Part shown: one piece after another, positions 42,360-54,376 of the stretch
How the letters are laid out: every line of letters begins with the position of its first letter
Position numbering within the stretch: position 1 is the first letter of the stretch
Assembly: GCA_031213475.1 (NCBI GenBank)
Contig: JARUPZ010000011.1
Span: 1,860,001 to 1,924,000 of the forward strand
Source: Nereocystis luetkeana
Taxonomy: Eukaryota; Sar; Phaeophyceae; Laminariales; Laminariaceae
Length of the DNA stretch: 64,000 nucleotides
Direction: 5' to 3'
The notes under the pieces: generated by a model
What the model was told of the DNA's origin: nothing
Database searches by the model: none
The model's input: only the letters and a program-made list of their open reading frames with translations
Position numbers and translations under genes: made by a program

Positions 42360-43330
42360 TATCACGCTTCCACTTTTTGGTTGCTAAGCCTCGGCAAAAA
42401 TCCTCGCGGCACATCGACCGAGAATATCCCGCCGCTGCCTCGTGTCAAGTGTCCCTGGACTCGGATGCGGTTGCATCGACGAGCGAGGTCGTCGTTAACA
42501 GCTCGCTCGCCGGACACGGCACGTCGGCTATTTAGCGAGAGGCTGGCTAGGCGAGCATTGCTCGACAAACGCCTGCGCAATGTCGTGTTGGCAACAGGTC
42601 CCTTCGATGGGCTCTGCTTTGCGCTCGCGTCCGCCCTGGTTGCCGCTCGTCGCGGCCTCCCGTCCCGGACAGGTGGTTGCCCAGCTGGCGAGCAATACGG
42701 CATGGCAATGGCTGCGGGGACGACGGTGGTTGTTGGTTCCGGAGGCTAGATGCCAAAAAATTCTACCCCCCGACCTGCTCGGATAGCGGAAATGGTTCCC
42801 GAGGGTGGCCCCACGTCACATCGCGGATATACACGACCGCGCCGGACGGGAGCTTGACCTTGAATGAAGACGACCGATGGTTGCTTCCGCCATCCAAGTA
42901 AAAGCATACCTCTGCTCTGGGTGCCGCCTTGCGTTCGCGACGAGCGCGGCAGTAGCCAGGCCTCAGGAACGGCAGCATCGCCAGCGGCGGAGCCGGGCCA
43001 TAAAGTCGGCTCCACGGCGATGCGCGGCCCGGGTCTGCTTCCGTGGTGTATCGATTTAGCGCGCCATTGGCCCAGAGGCACGCTTCGGTCCATAGCGAGG
43101 CAGTCGCAGGCATTTGAACGTCGGGAAAAAGGCACCTCACGACAGGTGACCTGCGAGGCCTCCTGGACGATTGCCAGACCTGTCTCCACCACACACACCG
43201 TTTAGCTGTGGCGTGTCCGGCGAGGTGATTTCTTGCCGGACGCCGCGATCGTCGCACAGTTCCCTGAACGCTTCACCACTCAACTCGCCCCCACCGTCAG
43301 ATCGGACATACTCCGCAACTGATGGCTTCG
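42360..43330 (-). pseudogene. Ty1/copia integrase C-terminal half and spacer, decayed
   Basis: AEYVRSDGGGELSGEAFREL (about 43,270-43,330) holds the second catalytic Asp of the DDE integrase and TPQLNGVC follows. Then come the copia-type stretches FYLDGG and VTWGHPREPF (42,790-42,900). It is the same region as 50,050-50,620 on the plus strand. The N-terminal half of this integrase lies at 48.0 kb, beyond a large insertion. Confidence 0.85.
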
Positions 43331-44794
43331 TGCTTATGGGGCACGCCCACATCCACACCTCCACACTTTTACTCCTGAACCCAGCAGGAGCCCGGGACCA
43401 GCATCGCTGCGCACCCGGCTAGATAGGTGGACTTGAAGAAGCACACGGACAGATAGAAAATGGCGGAGTGATATTATGTGTTGGTATCCAAGCATCCCAG
43501 CAGGTGTCCATGTCGTACGCATGCCTACATATGAATAGGATGGCCCCCACAGCCACAGTGCCCCCCCCAAGTAATCCACAGGCCCCAAGGGACTTGGTGC
43601 ACTCGAAAAAAAGGAAAAGGAAGGCACAGACAACATGCCCGCAGTGAAAACAATACCAAACGTTATTGGCCTGTATTTCACCGCGAACCAAACACAGAAA
43701 CAACCACAAACCCCGACAAAGCATGCGGTAAAAATATGCGCACTCGTGATATCTTGCCATGGAATCCGATGTATTCCCCTTGTAAAATGTAATACTCCCA
43801 TCCAACAAAGCAAACACAGCGTCCGGAGAAATCTTCAAGGACAAAGCTAAGCCGCGCACAACCGCAACATACGTATCTAAATACAGTCATCCACATGAAA
43901 CGCACTAGAGTAGTTTAATTCCAAATATTGCGATGCGCGCTCTCCCGGCTAGCAAATTACACCAGGGCATTAAGTTCAACGAGGTAAAGCAATCTATGAC
44001 GGGAACAAGGATGTTACAGATAGATAAAACCTGCTGAGCAGACGTAAGAATAGTGGTACACACTGTAGCCCTAGAAGTCAACAATGAGTCGAACACAAAA
44101 CATACCTCACAGCGAAAACCAAGATACCAGCTATTGTACTAGTTATCGCTATGTTGACCATCGAGATCCAAAGCAACACGTGCACTCAAGCACGGAAAAC
44201 ATCACCCCGGCACATGTACTCGACATAACAACCAACTACGAGTTATGACGGCAACGTAACTGATACAGAGTACTGTAGTTCATTTGTTTGACCTCACAAT
44301 GGAATGTAAAGCGTTCTGAACGCACCCCTAAGTCCCTACAAGCAAAGTACCACAGGCTATATCGTATCGTGTAACATTGAAAACATACATACTGACCACA
44401 CATGGATTTGCAGCACACAACATCGAGAATGAAACAGGCTTGCCCGACAAGCTGTACCTATCTACACTGTCCCAAACCCATCACAGGAAATCGGTTTTCG
44501 TGGGCTGCAGCGATCCACGCTTTCCTCCTAGGGTTATCTTCAGCACGACATCAGTGGGTACCATCCGCTCATGCTGCTGCAGCTGCCACACAAATAACTT
44601 ACCCCAACAGCAATCCAAAAATCAATCCCCACCCACGATAAAAGCTCTTCGTCCATTTCAGTACTGAGACTTTTCTCGCGTTCACCACCTAACTCGTCTG
44701 CCACCACAAGCTCGAACTTTTCACGACGACTGAGTGCCGTGCCACATTCGGCAGGCACAACTTCTTTCCTTTTCCCAGCTTGCCCTCGACAATC

Positions 44795-45535
44795 TCAGGC
44801 ACTGTCTCCGAGGGCGAAGCGAAATCGCTTTCCAGGGTATAATAAGTTGCGCGCTCCGCCTCTTCCACAGCGTTTGACGTACAGTAGCTTTTTCTCCTTT
44901 TCCGTCGACAAAATCAGGCACCCCCTGTAGTTTTGTGACAGATCACCCCCCGCAGCTAAACAGTTGACGCGCGCAGCTTCTTCCACAACCACCGTCTCCT
45001 CTACCAAAACATTTTCCTTCCTTCCTCCTACTAACGCAAGCACCATCTCCGATGATGTAGACCAATCACCCTCGGCACCATGACATTTGGCGCGCTCTGC
45101 TTCCGCAGCTCTCGACCAAAAAAGTTTCCAGCTTTCCTTCCACCAACTCAGGCACCCCTTTCGATGATGTAGACAACTAACCCTGGCAGCATGACGTTTA
45201 GCGCGCTCGGCTCCTACCGCAACCATAGTCCCCTGAACCAAAAAGTTTTCTAGCTTTCCTTGCACCAACTCAGATCTCACCTCCGATGGCATAGCCAAAT
45301 GATCCTGGGCACCATAACATTTAGCGCCATCAGGGTGTGTCTTAACCCTCCCAGAGAGCATGGGAACGAGCGGAACGGAACGAGGCTGCTCGTGGTCATT
45401 CGTTCCGTTCCTATCTAAAAAAACGTGTTTGGGTCCACGCAGAATCCTGGGCCTCGCCAGCCGAATCGGCACGAACGGTATCTGTTGCACATGCCACGAC
45501 CAATTGGTATCCACATAATCTTCGGTGGTGTCCAT
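44795..45535 (-). CDS. Tandem-repeat ORF, 246 codons, function unknown
   Basis: Open frame made largely of degenerate units of about 40 residues (about 120 bases). Each has a Lys/Glu-rich start such as GKLENFLVQGTMVAV, ESWKLFWSRA or GRKENVLVEETVVV, followed by an ERAKxHA- or EAARVNCLAAGGD-like segment. A further unit or two lie downstream to about 44,640 outside the frame. Units have diverged strongly at the DNA level yet the frame is open across them. The N-terminal 70 codons (MDTTEDYVDTNWSWHVQQ) come from the inserted MITE, so the present start is not original. No known domain recognised. Confidence 0.4.
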   Translation of the reverse strand: MDTTEDYVDTNWSWHVQQIPFVPIRLARPRILRGPKHVFLDRNGTNDHEQPRSVPLVPMLSGRVKTHPDGAKCYGAQDHLAMPSEVRSELVQGKLENFLVQGTMVAVGAERAKRHAARVSCLHHRKGCLSWWKESWKLFWSRAAEAERAKCHGAEGDWSTSSEMVLALVGGRKENVLVEETVVVEEAARVNCLAAGGDLSQNYRGCLILSTEKEKKLLYVKRCGRGGARNLLYPGKRFRFALGDSA

Positions 45536-45763
45536 CTACATAAAATAATCTGCTATTTGTTCCCGTTCGGTCGGGCCGTTCGGTCCTCCAAAACAAGAAA
45601 AAGGGGTGCAACACTTCTTCTTCCTCTTCCTAGATGTACTGTTTTTCTTGGGCTGCACTGAATCTATTCGTTTCCGACAACCAATCAACACCAATTCATG
45701 CGGCAAATAATATTCCATTCGGCTCGTTCCAATGCTCTCTGGGGGGGGTTAAGACACACCCTC
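45331..45763. mobile_element. hAT-like MITE inside tandem-repeat ORF region
   Basis: Terminal inverted repeats of about 45 bases: left CAGGGTGTGTCTTAACCCTC, right its complement with minor changes, then CAGAGAGCAT and GAACGAGC blocks. A CAGGG terminus is usual for hAT elements. A possible 8-base target duplication (agcgccat / agttcctt) is only weakly matched. Confidence 0.72.
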
Positions 45764-47997
45764 AGTTCCTTTCACCCCCATCATCTCCTGAATCGACGCT
45801 CTTTCTGATACCGCCGAAGTGACAAATATTTAAGATGGCGTCGGCAACGAAGGGGTGGCAATATCCAATCCCACACTGAGAGTGTGACATGCCGTGTGTG
45901 AAACAAGGGTATCGGAGTCCATCGACGTAGCTCGAACGCACATCACAGGAGATACTGCACGTCGGCTTGGTACCGCACCCATTCCGTGAGAACGTACCCC
46001 ATACCTTTTAACGTACCCCAGGATCGCGGCCAGTAGCTACATCAGGCGTCTTCGTCCTAGTAGTATTAGTAGCACAACCAACAACAGTATCACTATACCT
46101 GGTACTCTTTACTTCTTTCATCCCGTGAAAACGCTTCTTCGGGTCGAACGAGTATACGGGTTCTGCGGCAAGCACTGAGGCTCGGAGAGACAGTATTTGA
46201 ACACGGGGGTTGTCCTCGGTCAAAGTTTCCCTTGGCCCCGCCGTGCACCGGTATCTGGTTATTTATCGCACCGCCACGGCAGTTACTCGCCGCTTTCGAG
46301 CCCTAAAAAAATGGTGAATGCCTTCCGCTACTTTAAACATACTGGTTCTTGACGTCACCTCCTCGACGGCTCCATGCATCCTCTGTGACGCGACCTCTTC
46401 CACCTCGACTACATCGGTATCTACCGCCCACCGCGACGTCGATCAGGCGTTGGATTCCGGCCGTTGGTCTGCTACAGTAGCTGTAGGGCACGACGACAAA
46501 ATATCTCCGGTTTTTCCATCGGTGTGGTGTCTCTACTAGTAGTTCGTCACGGACGCTTGCTCGAAGTTGATGTGGTGTGTGGGCCTCATAAACACCTTGC
46601 TGAAGGGTTTTTCAGCGGCCGGTTTCCCCGTACCCCACCTGTTGCCGGCATCCTTGAAAAACGACCAGCAATTCGCATCCGCGAATGGCAGCACCCGTGG
46701 CTCCCCACGTGGACAGTTTGTGGCGAGGAACCTCATTCGAGGTACGCGGGCGTGCAGCAAATCACTTTCAGATGCAAGCTGCACGCGATTGCACATAGCT
46801 AAGGTGCTGATGTTGTTGTGAGGCTGGACCACATACCGCATACAATTGAGAAGTTCGTCACCACTGACGGATGGAACGTGGTATGTATGAAAGTCGCCCA
46901 GACGACAGACGATGGCTGATTTTTTATTGGGTACCTGGTATGTAACTACGAACAGAAATCCCCATTTCTCCAGCAGTACCGGCTTCCGAAAACTCACTCC
47001 GTTGACGAATGAGCTCACCGCAGTCGTCCGGTGTGGCCGCCTTCAGGCGTAAAGCTTTGGGCTTTGGACACTGACGCTGTATCCCGAGTGGGTTGGCTTG
47101 CAGTAATTCCGCTGTTCTGGCTGCTGCCTGTTGTTGTTTTCAATAAACGCCGAACGGTTCCCGCGACCCGTGTCGAACGATTACGAACGGTCTCCTCGGC
47201 GGACCACGCCTCTACTATCTCGATCGTCGCTATCCTTGTGTCGTCTCGTGATGTACTTGTTGTCACGGTCGCCGTTCTCGCCCGGGCGCCAAAGCCCCCA
47301 TCCTGGCTGTTCCGGCTTGATGCCTCCAAGAATGCGGCGAGATTATTCGTATACCATGATAGTTTGTACCTGGTTTAAAACATCAAATATACTGGTAATG
47401 TGTTTTCCAAAGCCGACAATAATACCCTTATTTCTAACGTATCCATCTCGTGTCTCAACAGAACGTTCGGAAGTATCCTAGTCAGTCGATCCGGCAACGT
47501 GGCGGGACTGCTTCCAGGCCACATCTCCCTCTACGCGCGGCGCGAAACTCTCTAGGCCGCTGTTATAACTCTCTTTCTCTCGAGACATCGGGGTATTCTC
47601 AAGGCGGCGGCCAGTACTGTATATCTCTTCACGCGAGGGAAAACCATCCAGGTCGCTCGCTGTTGTCTCCAAAAATCTCCAAAAACCTCCTCGTCGGCAT
47701 GCAATTAAAAACACTCAAGACGATGAGGCCTATCGCAAGTACACGTGGACTATGGGGCGAGCAAAGAAACGGCCACCGACAAACTCCACACTTATAGCCC
47801 TGAACTCAGCAGGAGACCGGCGTCAGCATCGATGAGCACCGGCTAGATGGATGGACTCGCAGAGGCACGCACAGGTAGCAAAATACGGAGTTATATCGCG
47901 CGTTGGTATCCCGGCATCACAGCAGGTATCCATGCAACATCCAGGTTTACAGATCAGTAGGAAACCCGCTAGGATATCCTAGGATGGCTCAGACGCC

Positions 47998-48965
47998 ACA
48001 TGCTGTCACGAACGTCGTTTGGGAGCCGTTGGAATGTTGCAACGGGGTCGGACTTCTGCTTCATAAAATAGGCCTAGCCGAAACGCGAGAAGTCGTTCTC
48101 AACAATCATGCTATATAGCTCGCCTACGACAGACTGGATGGGCTTTGGGTCCCGACAGGTCGACGAAACCCCGTTGGAAGGGACGCTCCGGAGCTCCCCC
48201 CTAGGCACCGAACACCCGCCACAAGCCCGCACCTCTCCCGTCAAGCGAAACACCAGTTACCTTGCAGTCTCATGCATGATTCTGGGATGGGCGTGCGCAT
48301 ATGATACATGCATACCATTAACGTACATGGACTTGGTGTGCACGGGAATTTTGGTGGGGGCAATGGTGGCATCAGCCACCGGGGGGTAACCCTATCACCC
48401 CCGACTCGACAGGCGCTGGGACAGACTGCTGCTGATACGTCTTCCTCGTGGTGGTAGGCAACTGGTTACCGCCGGAAAAAAATAACCACCCGGGTGTCAC
48501 GTGGACCCCGACCGGGTCAATCACCACGGCCTGCTGTTTTCCTACAGCGTCAAATGAAAAAAAAAATCAACCCCAGGCCAGGAACGTGCGCCACGTTGTT
48601 TGACGTGACCACCACGCCTTCAATACTGTGGATAACTAAATCTAAGTTTACATAGCAAGCCATAGGCAACACCGCGAGGCCACCCTCGATCGTTTGTCGT
48701 TCTGTACTGGGGGGGCGGAGCAGTTATACATCCCGGTACCATCAGCAGTCATGTGCATGTCACTGCCGCTGTCGCTCATCCATGGTGCGCGACTATCATT
48801 AATGTGCGAAAAATAGGTGTGTCCCGCCAAACCATAGTCACCAGACTGCAATAAACATGCTATGAACTGCTGAAGTTGCTGGTGTCCACCGTAGGGAGAA
48901 GACGAGTACGTCGGCACCATCGTCGACGTAGACGTTGAAAGACCAGCAGAGCTCGGCGGCGGAGG
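47998..48965 (-). pseudogene. Ty1/copia protease and integrase N-terminal region (left palindrome arm)
   Basis: Minus strand: GGHQQLQQFIACLLQSGDYG, then MSDSGSDMHMTADGTGMYNC with the DSG of an aspartic protease (about 48,720-48,790), and END-FSRFG near 48,090, the start of the integrase core. It is the inverted partner of 49,100-50,040. Stops and frameshifts are present. Confidence 0.85.
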
Positions 48966-49075
48966 TGGCGGTGCGACCATAGCAGTGGTGCCCTGACCCA
49001 AAGTAGTGCTTTGTGGCGGTGCGACCATAGCAGTGGTGCCCTGACCCAAAGTAGTGCTTTGATTCAACGTTTTAG
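48965..49075. repeat. Two 48-base direct repeats at palindrome centre
   Basis: GTGGCGGTGCGACCATAGCA and the 28 bases after it occur twice in a row. On the minus strand each encodes STTLGQGTTAMVAPP. This is the loop between the two inverted copia arms. Confidence 0.85.
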
Positions 49076-49099
49076 TCGCAGTGCACTCGTTGTGTTGGT

Positions 49100-50640
49100 G
49101 CCGACGTACTCGTCTTCTCCCTACGGTGGACACCAGCAACTTCAGCAGTTCATAGCATGTTTAGTGCAGTCTGGTGACTATGGTTTGGCGGGACACACCT
49201 ATTTTTCGCACATTAATAATAGTCGCGAAGCATGCATAAGCGACAGCGGCAGTGACATGCACATGACTGCTGATGGTACCGGGATGTATAACTGCTCCGC
49301 CCCCCCAGTACAGAACGACAAACGATCGAGGGTGGCCTCGCGGTGTTGCCTATGGCTTGCTATGTAAACTTAGATTTAGTTATCCACAGTATTGAAGGCG
49401 TGGTGGTCACGTCAAACAACGTGGCGCACGTTCCTGGCCTGGGGTTGATTTTTTTTTTCATTTGACGCTGTAGGAAAACAGCAGGCCGTGGTGATTGACC
49501 CGGTCGGGGTCCACGTGACACCCGGGTGGTTATTTTTTTCCGGCGGTAACCAGTTGCCTACCACCACGAGGAAGATGTATCAGCAGCAGTCTGTCCCAGC
49601 GCCTGTCGAGTCGGGGGTGGTAGGGTTATCCCCCGGTTGCTGCCGCCACCAATACCCCCACCAAAATTCCCGTGCACACCTAGTCCATGGACGTTAATGG
49701 TATGCATGTATCATATGCGCACGCCCATCCCAGAATTATGCATGAAACTGCTAGGTAACTGGTGTTTCGCTTGACGGGAGAGGTGCGGGCTTGTGGTGGG
49801 TGTTCGGTGTCTAGGGGGGAGCTCCAGCCTCTTCGAAAGACCACTCTCTCTCGCTCGGAGCATCCCTTCCAACGGGGTTTCGTCGACCTGTCGGGACCCC
49901 AAGCCCACCCAGTCCGTCGTAGGTGCGCTATATATCGTGCTTATCGAGGATGACTTCTCGCGTTTTGGCTGGACTCATTTTATGAAGCAGAAGTCTGGCG
50001 CCGGTGCGACATTCCAGCGGCTCCTAAACGACATCCGTGGAGGCACGATTTCATCAGTTGTGGAGTGTGTTCGATCTGACGGTGGGGGCGAGTTGAGTGG
50101 TGGAGCGTTCCGGGAACTGTGCGACGATCGCGGCATTCGGCAAGATATCACCATGCCGGACACGCCGCAGCTAAACGGTGGGTGTGTAAGTGACAGGTCT
50201 GGCCATTGTCCAGAAAGCCGCGCAGGCCGCCTGTCGTGAGGTACCGTGCCTTTTTCCCGACGTTCAAATGCCTGCGACTGCAGACCGAAGCATGCTTCTG
50301 GGCCAATGCCGAAGTAAATCGATCCGCCACAGAAGCTCACCCGGGCCGCGCATTGCCGTGGGGCCGGTTTTATGGCACGGCACCTCCGCTGTCGATGCTG
50401 CCGTTCCTGAATCCCGGCTAGGGCCGCCTTCGCCACGATGGCAAGGCGGTACCCAAAGCACAGATAAGATTTTACTTGGATGGTGGAAGGAACCATCGGC
50501 CGTCTTCATTCAAGGTCTAGCTCCCGTCTGGCGTGGTCGTGTATACCTGCGATGTGACGTGGGGCCACCCTCGGAAACCATTCGCGCTACCCGAGCCAGC
50601 CGCGGGGAGGGGGGGTTGTTAACATCTACCCTGCGGAGCT
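49100..50640 (+). pseudogene. Ty1/copia protease and integrase (right palindrome arm and beyond)
   Basis: Plus strand: GDYGLAGHTYFSHINNSREA, SDSGSDMHMTADGT (aspartic protease, DSG), a pre-integrase stretch with RACGGCSV, integrase DDFSRFGWTHFMKQKSGAG and VVECVRSDGGGELSGGAFRE with two catalytic Asp, TPQLNG, then FYLDGGRNHRPSSFKVKLP and VTWGHPRKPFALPEPA. A frameshift lies just after TPQLNGG and several stops occur. There is no RT behind it; a Gln/Pro-rich stretch and the flanking repeat follow. Confidence 0.88.
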
Positions 50641-50749
50641 TGCATCGATGCCACCACCGCTGCCGCAACAGCAGCAGTCATCACGGTCTACAGCACCGAC
50701 GCTTCCGCAATAGCAGCAGCAACCGCCGTCTACAGCACCGACGCGGCGT

Positions 50750-51700
50750 CTACGCCGTCGTCCAACCCGTTCGCACCTCACAGTATCGTGCCCTCAGCAG
50801 CTCTGCTTGTCTCGACACGGGATGCACAGCGGTAGCACAGCGGAGGCAACATTCCCAGATGCATATCTAAACCGCATCATGAGGGAGCCTTTACCGCAAC
50901 ACAAAATTACCATCTGAGATTAAAGCATAGAAAACCGTTTAGAAGTGATATCTAGGGTAACCAGTAAGCCGCGGGTATGATTTAGATATGGTTGAGTTAG
51001 GATTTGGTCAACGTGAGCTTCATGAACACTGTTTGGGCCGGTGTTTTCCATGACCAAGAACGGACTGGTGTCGGGGGTTTGGTTGGTGTAAGGGGATTTT
51101 CGTGCACTATTTCTGAACAAAAACCGTTTTCCAAATACGGATACCGCTCACCTGAGTACCGGCATTTTCTATCATATTTCCTACATCTTCAGATGTGAAT
51201 ATAGTTTAGGCGGGTCATATCCCCTCAATTCCCTCTCTCACCTCAGAGTAGCATGCCTCTGGCAGCTCTGCTCGTTTCGACCAGGGGCGCGCGGTGGAAG
51301 CACAGCGCAAGGAGAATTGCTACAGGCAGATTCGCATCTAAGCGACATGACGACATCCGTATAACCAACGCACACCCCTCACTTCGCTCGCATCTCACGG
51401 TATCATGCCCTCGGCAGCTCTGCTTGTTTTTGACACGGGGTGCACGATGGTGGCACAGCGGCGACAACATTTCCAGATGCACATCTAAGCCGCACCGTAA
51501 GGGAGCCTTCACCACAACACAACATTATCATATAGGATAAAGTATAGAAACGCCTTGCAACTCACACCTGGGGAACAAAGAGCAAACCACGGGTATATTC
51601 TACAGATGGTTGGGTTAAAAGTTGGTCAACGCAATTTTTATCAACATTGTTGGGGCTGTTTTTTTATCGTGACCAAGGTCGGACGGGAGTAGAGATTGTG
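50750..51700. repeat. Copia-block flanking repeat, right copy
   Basis: Two units beginning CTCACAGTATCGTGCC (about 50,777) and CTCAGAGTAGCATGCC (about 51,243), with a further related stretch near 51,400. They are separated by GGCATTTTCTATCATATTTC. Direct-orientation partner of the 40.2 kb repeat. The copies are clearly diverged, so this is an old pair if they are LTRs. Confidence 0.6.
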
Positions 51701-52779
51701 GGTGGGGTCGGATTTGTTTTTCGGGGGGCGGGGAGGCGTACTCCTTTGTAGCTTGGTCTTAATCCTTTGACCACTGACCACGCATCTGTTTCGAGACGGA
51801 GCATCGTTCCTACTCCTAATAGACACCCCCAACATGTGGGCGCTCAATACCTTTTTTCCCATCTACTACATGGAATTTTTTCGCTATTCTTATCTCCTTC
51901 CTGTTTCGCCGCCTGTGACCACCGTCTATCCCCCAGGATAGCGATCGTTTTCTCGCTACTTTCTAGTGTACCAAACTCCTCTATGTCACACTCTTCCATT
52001 TTCTTCCTCTTCTGTAAGACATCCCGTTCCTCCTTGTACGTTTCACACTCCCCCACTCGGTGAGGTTCTGCTTTGTATTGCTTTGTCACAAGGGCACCTC
52101 TGCGCATCTACATCCTCCTCCTGGCTACTCGTATACCTCTCGCTTCTTTCTCGCAGGTCCAGGTTTCCTGCACGAAATCGCGATTTCAGCGTCTTCGAGT
52201 AATGCAACTGGGCCGTGCAAACAGGAGTTTCATGTATCCCATAACGTTTTCCTAGCCCCCCGTATAACTTTATCTTACGTGTTCATCCTATTTCACTTCA
52301 TTTCCTAGCGCTATGAGTTTGTCTTTTTTGTTCTCTTGTTGATTTTCCTTCTGTCTTGTACCCCCCAAACTTCTGTATGGACAACATCTCTTCTTGGATT
52401 GCTCCAATATCCTTCCATATTTCTCAACTACGCTATCCCCTCATTCCAGCTCGCCTTTTTGTACTTTCTCTCATATAGCCCCATCAGTTACGGCTGACAA
52501 ACGATTGTGTAGGCATGCCCCTTACTTTTATTGTCGTTTCAACTTCCTCACGTCTCTGCTCGTCTTGCGGAGTACATTATCAGTTCTGCTCTTAATATGT
52601 ATTACTCGATGCACTTGAGCATCCTCGTACTAATAGTACTTATTTGCTGCCGTCATATGTACTGTTTTCAGCTGTCTTACGAATGTCGACTTCTCTTCCC
52701 GTATTTATCTTGCGCATTCTAGCTTTGGTACAGCCACATTCATCAGAATGCATTTCATCTCTTAGTCCTAGCCCTATTT

Positions 52780-52868
52780 GCTGTTGTTGTTGTCACATTA
52801 ACTCATCGCACAACACAATGCAGTCCGCGGTCGCAGGACAGGCTCCACAATATCTCTGGAGTAGAAAA
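52780..52868 (-). repeat. Short dispersed repeat shared with 4,060-4,130
   Basis: Inverted partner of the 4.06 kb copy (GCAGTCCGCGGTCGCAGGAC on the plus strand). It lies in the part of the LINE region that does not align to LINE coding sequence. Confidence 0.65.
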
Positions 52869-54219
52869 ATAATAACACACATGATAACTGAAGCACATCT
52901 ACACCGCTGGCAAAACAAAAAGTGAGGTTCGCGCACGTACGTATCAAGTACATGCGATACGCTGTACAAGTCGCCACAGAAACCGGGAAAACCGCATAAA
53001 TACCCACAAGAAAATGACAGGATGAAACAACAACTCGACGTCGAAAAATCGAAATCCAAATCGAAATCCAAATCAGAAAGAGATGCGAGAGGAAAAATCC
53101 ATATATTCAAGCAAGAAAACAAGAAAGTAAAAAGGGAAACGAGAGAATACGCAGATTTTCGCAGATTTCAGGCTCGCAAGTTACGCCAGGGGTGTAGAGC
53201 AGAGACAATAACCAAAAACAAACAAACTCACTCCGCTACCAAGAACACCAGGGAAGAAAAACAAAACTAGACAAAAAACGAAAAGGAAAAGGAACACGAT
53301 GAAGCAAAGCAAAGAAAAAGCAGGAAGCAAAAAGCAGAAAAGAAGATACAGAGACATAGAGAGGGGCAAACGTAAAAAAAAGAAAGAGGGAAAGAGGGGA
53401 AAAAAAGGGAACGGAAAAAAGGGACATAAAGGGACAAAAAGTTGTCCAAGGTGGGAGTCTGTTAGGATCGGATCCATCTGGCGTACGTGTGTTTTACCCT
53501 TTCCTATTGACCATACTTTTGCTATGTGTGTATCCCAAGAGCAGTATTTGGAGATATCTACGCCAAGGTACATATACTGGTCTACGATCGGAAATTTGAA
53601 ATTTGTCTCCTCCCCACTTTCATGGTAATCATTATTTCCCCCCCCGTACTTCATAAACTAATTCACAATTCGGTCTGCTCCTGCTGCCTTTCTACTTCCA
53701 AGTTTAGCTGCTCCCTTTAGTTCTTCCCTCGTGCACTCTCTCTGTAACCCTTCTGAACCACTGCCTTCCCTTTCTGGTGCATCCACTTTCGCCTCTGCCC
53801 ACGCGTTGGCTTCCTTCTCGAATTCTGCGTCAACGTTTCGTCGGCTGTGGGAGTTCCTACCTTCCTTGCGGAAATACTCTACGAGTACACAAGTTTTCCC
53901 CTTTAACCTACTGACCATTCTACCGTTTGGCTCTCAGTGTAGCTATGCACGTGTTTGCCTCTCCTGCTTCACATATGCACGTGGCTTGTTCGCCAAGCAT
54001 CCGTCTTATCTCTGCTCACATCTGCTTCATCCCACCAGCAAAACTATTTTTTTTTTAGTTTTTAACCACGTCGTTCCGTGTCTCCTTCTTCTTCTTCTCT
54101 ACGATCTCTCATAGTCTCCTTCTAGCCATAGCATGTTACCCATCCTGCCGTAGTTTCACTATTAATATGTATATATATATATGCCTTGTATGTGCCTCCC
54201 CCTGTCCTCCCATACCAAG

Positions 54220-54328
54220 TATTACGGGGGACCATAGTTAATAGGACCAAAGGTACACATAAAAACCTATATATTTAACCATTTTTACTAACAATATTTG
54301 GTCCTGTTAACTATGGACCCCCGTAAAA
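54220..54328 (+). mobile_element. MITE family 1 copy (inside LINE)
   Basis: Full-length copy within the decayed minus-strand LINE region, 48 bases from the next copy. Confidence 0.88.
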
Positions 54329-54376
54329 GCATGTTTTACTTTCTCATCCCACAATATTACTGTTCTGTTGCATACA

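Larger units (their letters stand above)
43331..47997. mobile_element. 4.7 kb insertion splitting the copia integrase, with related direct repeats at its ends
   Basis: The minus-strand integrase runs in from 48.9 kb, stops near 47,998 after NDVRDSM and resumes near 43,325 at SVAEYVRSDGG; the uninterrupted plus-strand copy at 50,030-50,080 shows both sides joined. The ends of the insert carry similar sequence in direct orientation (about 43,338-43,530 and 47,752-47,950, sharing CAGCAGGAG, CGGCTAGAT, GGTATCC and CAGCAGGT blocks). The interior holds a 120-bp tandem repeat and a hAT-like MITE. No transposase or RT was recognised, so it could be a non-autonomous LTR element. Confidence 0.65.

Noticed and set aside
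50190..50870. 226-codon plus-strand open frame
   Set aside because: It overlaps the copia integrase in another register; only the integrase register shows family motifs.
53181..53480. Very hydrophobic tail of a 157-codon minus frame
   Set aside because: It translates an A/G-rich tract on the plus strand. The supported part is only the LINE segment above about 53,480.
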